A stretch of 64,000 nucleotides of DNA from Aquisediminimonas profunda. GTDB lineage: Bacteria; Pseudomonadota; Alphaproteobacteria; Sphingomonadales; Sphingomonadaceae. The notes under the pieces were generated by a model. The model ran no database searches. It had not been told where the DNA came from and saw nothing but the letters and a program-made list of their open reading frames with translations. Of this stretch, positions 60,695 through 64,000 are shown piece after piece. Positions within the stretch are counted from its first letter, which is position 1. Each line of letters begins with the position of its first letter. The stretch covers positions 1,360,001 through 1,424,000 of the forward strand of contig NZ_CP080327.1 of assembly GCF_019443285.1 (NCBI RefSeq). The letters are read 5' to 3'. Both the position numbers and the translations under genes were made by a program.

Positions 60695-61711
60695 ATGTCT
60701 ACATCAACCATGACCGCAGCCGTCGTTGAAGCAACAAACGGGCCTTTCGTCTTGCGCGAGCTTGACCGCCCTAAGCCGGGTCCTGGGCAGGTGCTTGTGC
60801 AAATCGCGGCAAGTGGCACCAATCCGCTCGATGCGAAGATCAGAGCCGATGGGGCTCCCCATGCCAAGCAGCCCTTGCCGGCAATTCTCGGAATGGACCT
60901 TGCCGGAACCGTTGTCGCGACCGGTCCAGGTGTGGAGGACTTCCGAACTGGTGACGCCGTCTTCGGACTAACTGGCGGAGTTGGCGGGTTGCAAGGCTCG
61001 CACGCGCAGTTTGCAGCCGTCGATGCCAAACTGCTGGCTCGTAAACCGGAATCGCTGACCATGCAGGAAGCCTCGGTGCTTCCACTGGTTGTTATCACTG
61101 CATGGGAGGGATTGGTCGATCGCATGCAGGTGCATGCCGGGCAGACAGTGCTCGTTCAGGGCGGCGGCGGCGGCGTGGGTCACGTCGCTGTCCAGATAGC
61201 GCTCGCACGCGGCGCGAAAGTGTTTGCAACCGCGCGCGGCAAGGATCTCGAATATGTGCGCAGCCTGGGAGCGACCCCCATCGACGGGTCCGTCGACACT
61301 GAGACATATGTGGCCGAGCATACCGGCAGTCGGGGCTTTGATCTCGTCTACGATACGATCGGCGGCGACCTGCTGGATGCCTCTTTCCGGGCCGTGAAGC
61401 GGTTCGGGCACGTGGTGAGTTGTCTTGGCTGGGGCACACACAAGCTTGCCCCTCTTTCGTTCAAGCAAGCGACCTATTCCGGCGTGTTCACGCTTCACAC
61501 CCTGCTTGCCGATGAGGGCCGGGCCCACTTCGGGGAAATTCTGGAGCAGGCGAGCGCACTTGTAGAGGCAGGCAAACTTCGCCCTCGGCTCGATCCGCGC
61601 AGCTTCCAGATGGAAGATATCATGGCTGCCTATGACGCGGTGCTCGGACGAAACGGGGCTGCGCGGGCGCAAGGGAAAATCGCAATCACGATCGACTCGC
61701 AATTCGACTAG
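60695..61711 (+). CDS. Zinc-independent MDR-family oxidoreductase (quinone reductase-like)
   Basis: The 338-residue protein has the medium-chain dehydrogenase fold: GPGQVLVQIAASGTNPLDAK, LGMDLAGTVVATGPGV, the dinucleotide loop VLVQGGGGGVGHVAVQIALA and the C-terminal GAARAQGKIAITI. Zinc-binding residues are absent, so it belongs with NADPH quinone or enone reductases. The substrate is unknown. A GGAG site precedes the start. It is the likely target of the divergent LysR protein. Confidence 0.9.
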   Translation: MSTSTMTAAVVEATNGPFVLRELDRPKPGPGQVLVQIAASGTNPLDAKIRADGAPHAKQPLPAILGMDLAGTVVATGPGVEDFRTGDAVFGLTGGVGGLQGSHAQFAAVDAKLLARKPESLTMQEASVLPLVVITAWEGLVDRMQVHAGQTVLVQGGGGGVGHVAVQIALARGAKVFATARGKDLEYVRSLGATPIDGSVDTETYVAEHTGSRGFDLVYDTIGGDLLDASFRAVKRFGHVVSCLGWGTHKLAPLSFKQATYSGVFTLHTLLADEGRAHFGEILEQASALVEAGKLRPRLDPRSFQMEDIMAAYDAVLGRNGAARAQGKIAITIDSQFD

Positions 61712-61783
61712 TCGAGCGGCGCCGGTGCCGGGTCCCCGACTTGGCTTCCCATCAAAGAATTCCCGCACTTACAGGAGTAAAAC

Positions 61784-62803
61784 ATGACCAAGACATTTGG
61801 AGCCAAATCGACCACCGATGAGGTGCTCGCCGGTATCGACCTGACGGGCAAGCGTATCCTTGTGACCGGGATTTCGGCCGGACTGGGCCTTGAAACCGCC
61901 CGTGCACTTGCCAGCCACGGTGCGACAGTAGTCGGCACCGCGAGGGACTTGAACAAGGCGCTCAAAGCACTCGCCCAAGCAGGATTGGACACAACCTCGA
62001 TCGAACTGGCCGAACTGGATCTGGCTGACCTTGCGAGCGTCAGGAGTGCCTCTGACAAGCTGGGCGTGGAAGGGCGGACGCTCGATCTTGTTATCGCAAA
62101 TGCCGGGGTCATGGCACCGCCATTCGGTCTCACGGCTGACGGCTTCGAGACTCAGTTCGGCACCAACCATCTCGGGCATTTTGTCTTCGTCAACAGGATC
62201 GCCAAGCTGATGTGCCCCGGATCTCGGTTAGTCATTCTGGCGTCTTCGGGACATCGCTTCTCAGATGTCGATCTGGCGGATCCCAACTTCGATAGGACAC
62301 CCTACGATCCCTTTGTCGGCTATGGTCGTTCCAAGACCGCCAACATCCTGTTCGCGGTCGAGTTCGATCGTCGCTATCGCTCGCTCGGCTTGCGCGCGAC
62401 CGCGGTTCATCCTGGCGGGATCCAGACCGAGCTCGCCCGGCACATGGGCGGCGATCGACTCCAACTGCTCTTCGACCAGATCAATCTGGATCTGGCAAGG
62501 GAGGGCAAACCGCCAATGGAGTGGAAGACGCCGCAGCAGGGCGCTGCGACAACACTGTGGGCGGGCCTCGTTGCGGACGCAGATGACGTCGGCGGCCGAT
62601 ATTGCGAAGATTGCCAGGTATCCCCAGTGGTCAGCGAACAGAGCATTGGCTTTGGCAGCCCGGGAGTGCGTCCCTATGCGCTAGACCCGAAAACGGCCCA
62701 AGCCTTGTGGAAGAAGAGCGAGGATTGGGTCTCTGAGACCTTTGACTTGAGGCACGCTGGCGCTCGCGCTGACGCCGAAACGCCCCTCAGTCAAATAAGC
62801 TGA
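61784..62803 (+). CDS. Short-chain dehydrogenase/reductase (retinol-dehydrogenase-like)
   Basis: The 339-residue product has TGISAGLGLETARAL (cofactor loop), DLVIANAGVMAPPF, LVILASSGHRFSDV (catalytic Ser) and YGRSKTANILFAVEF (Tyr-x3-Lys). It resembles the WW-domain or retinol-dehydrogenase-like subgroup, longer than classical SDRs. GGAG precedes the start. It follows the MDR gene by 72 bases and precedes an alpha/beta hydrolase, so the three may form one operon. Confidence 0.9.
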   Translation: MTKTFGAKSTTDEVLAGIDLTGKRILVTGISAGLGLETARALASHGATVVGTARDLNKALKALAQAGLDTTSIELAELDLADLASVRSASDKLGVEGRTLDLVIANAGVMAPPFGLTADGFETQFGTNHLGHFVFVNRIAKLMCPGSRLVILASSGHRFSDVDLADPNFDRTPYDPFVGYGRSKTANILFAVEFDRRYRSLGLRATAVHPGGIQTELARHMGGDRLQLLFDQINLDLAREGKPPMEWKTPQQGAATTLWAGLVADADDVGGRYCEDCQVSPVVSEQSIGFGSPGVRPYALDPKTAQALWKKSEDWVSETFDLRHAGARADAETPLSQIS

Positions 62804-62875
62804 TGAAGCGCGCGCTGGCTGCCGCGCGCCGGACAGCCAGCGCTCTTGAGTTTCGGCGCTACATGGAGACTAACA

Positions 62876-63709
62876 ATGGACACGATCACCACCAGCGACG
62901 GCACGCGCATCTTCTACAAGGACTGGGGACCAAAGGAGGCGCGGCCGATCGTTTTTCACCATGGTTGGCCCCTCAGTGCCGACGAGTGGGACAACCAGAT
63001 GATGTTTTTCCTCGAACGCGGCTTTCGCGTGATTGCACATGACCGGCGCGGTCACGGCCGGTCAACGCAGACCAGCCGGGGAAATGATATGGACACTTAT
63101 GCCAACGACGTCGTCGCACTCGCCCGCGAGCTCGACCTGCGAGGCGCAATCCATGTCGGGCACTCCACGGGCGGCGGCGAGGTAGCCCGCTATGTCGCCC
63201 GGGCTGAACCCGGTCGTGTGTCCATGGCCATACTGATAAGCGCTATCACTCCGGTCATGATCCGCAAGGACACCAACCCCGCCGGGCTCCCAATCGAGGT
63301 GTTCGACGGGTATCGCGCCGCAGTTGCAGGGAACCGGGCGCTGGCCTACCTCGAAATCGCTTCCGGCCCCTTCTACGGCTTTAATCGCCCCGGCGTCGCG
63401 CCGATCGAAGGCACTATTCGAAACTGGTGGCGCCAGGGAATGATGGGCGGGATCAAGGCACACCATGACTGCATCAGGGTCTTTTCCGAAACCGATCTGA
63501 CCGAGGATCTCAAGGCAATCGATGTTCCGGTCCTCGTGCTTCACAGCGAGGATGATCAGGTCGTGCCGTATGTGGCGTCTGCCCCAATTGCGGTCAAGCT
63601 GCTGAAAAACGGCACGCTCAAAACCTACTCTGACCTGCCGCATGGGATGCCGACGAGCCACCCGGATATCATCAACGCGGACATTCTGGCCTTCATTGAG
63701 AAAGGATAG
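62876..63709 (+). CDS. Alpha/beta hydrolase of the non-haem chloroperoxidase/arylesterase group
   Basis: The start at 62876 follows GGAG by 7 bases; a start at 62846 lacks one. The 277-residue product has FHHGWPLSADEWDNQM (oxyanion), VIAHDRRGHGRST, the nucleophile elbow VGHSTGGGEVARYVAR (Ser), LHSEDDQVVP (Asp) and DLPHGMPTSHPDI (His). The reaction is probably ester hydrolysis or perhydrolysis. It is 72 bases after the SDR gene. Confidence 0.9.
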   Translation: MDTITTSDGTRIFYKDWGPKEARPIVFHHGWPLSADEWDNQMMFFLERGFRVIAHDRRGHGRSTQTSRGNDMDTYANDVVALARELDLRGAIHVGHSTGGGEVARYVARAEPGRVSMAILISAITPVMIRKDTNPAGLPIEVFDGYRAAVAGNRALAYLEIASGPFYGFNRPGVAPIEGTIRNWWRQGMMGGIKAHHDCIRVFSETDLTEDLKAIDVPVLVLHSEDDQVVPYVASAPIAVKLLKNGTLKTYSDLPHGMPTSHPDIINADILAFIEKG

Positions 63710-63819
63710 GCTGAGCTGGCGGTTTATAGATGTCCGCTTTCCACCCCATTTGCGACGAAGCGGTCGGTCAGTGAGCGACCCCATTGCTGACATTGCTGTT
63801 CCTGCTTAGGTTGAAGCCA

Positions 63820-64000
63820 ATGGCAACCGAAGTACGAGACCAACTACTCCGCCAATTCGAAACGGCTTCGAGGCTCCTGCACTTTCATTTGGACGGGCTC
63901 ACACTTGACGAAGCCATGTGGCGACCATCCATCCGAGGCCTGCATGTTCATCGTGACGAAAAAGATGGATGGACCGCAGATTGGCCGGAGCATGAAGGCT
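63820..64000 (+). CDS. DinB-like (DUF664-type) protein, truncated by the window end
   Basis: A frame opens at 63820 (MATEVRDQLLRQFETASRLL, then HFHLDGLTLDEAMWRPS) and runs off the window after about 60 codons. The helical start with a final DEAMWRP segment resembles DinB/YfiT-type four-helix proteins, which often bind a metal with His residues. The rest lies outside the window. Confidence 0.55.
   Translation, partial: MATEVRDQLLRQFETASRLLHFHLDGLTLDEAMWRPSIRGLHVHRDEKDGWTADWPEHEG

Overview
The window looks like chromosomal DNA of an alphaproteobacterium, most probably from the order Sphingomonadales. The signs are a Usg-like protein, an rrn operon that ends in the initiator tRNA, ATGA-type gene overlaps throughout, a large TonB-dependent receptor, two ClpP paralogues beside clpX, and the general codon style. 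I cannot name the genus. Most of the window is compact, GC-rich core genome.

Layout. 1-2410: the 3' end of an rrn operon (partial 23S, 5S, tRNA-fMet, terminator). 2425-9807: ung, an EF-hand protein, a crotonase, a YeiH-type transporter coupled to an arylamine N-acetyltransferase, an unusual HTH-RibB fusion with its own operator-like palindrome, and an N-acyl-D-amino-acid deacylase. 9987-13100: groES-groEL with heat-shock-like signals, a small gene coupled to a usg homologue, and an integrase relic beside tRNA-Gly. 13145-20460: a membrane methyltransferase-like protein, YceI, and ilvB-ilvN-ilvC behind miaA, whose start codon overlaps that of divergent serB. 20468-24179: a ParA ATPase and a ribbon-helix-helix-like partner, flanked by two exported SPOR-domain proteins.

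24208-30144 (minus strand): pyrB with a dihydroorotase-like partner that lacks catalytic residues, then a compact sodB-dinB-DUF3089-ruvX run. 30199-36277: gatC-gatA-gatB, tRNA-Leu, trigger factor with a His-rich and Lys/Ala-rich tail, a 25-bp inverted repeat pair, and a family 2 glycosyltransferase. 36438-43105: a TonB-dependent receptor, two divergent clpP genes, clpX, and an intact subclass B3 metallo-beta-lactamase just behind clpX. 43302-49792: a DUF1326/DUF2182 pair, a terminator that may end a small RNA, glutathione peroxidase, dnaE and an HD-domain protein.

49939-53006 is visibly more AT-rich. It holds a four-gene cassette combining an arylsulfotransferase-like protein, two small membrane proteins and a PAPS-type sulfotransferase. 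This is the best candidate for an uncharacterised, possibly acquired, envelope or glycan sulfation system. 53362-59571 is a tightly overlapped 5-oxoproline utilisation operon (5-oxoprolinase, DUF969, DUF979, DUF2891). 59726-64000 is a LysR regulator divergent from a quinone-oxidoreductase-like gene, an SDR and an alpha/beta hydrolase, ending in a truncated DinB-like gene.

All calls come from reading the sequence and remembered family motifs. No database search, structure prediction or base-composition calculation was run.
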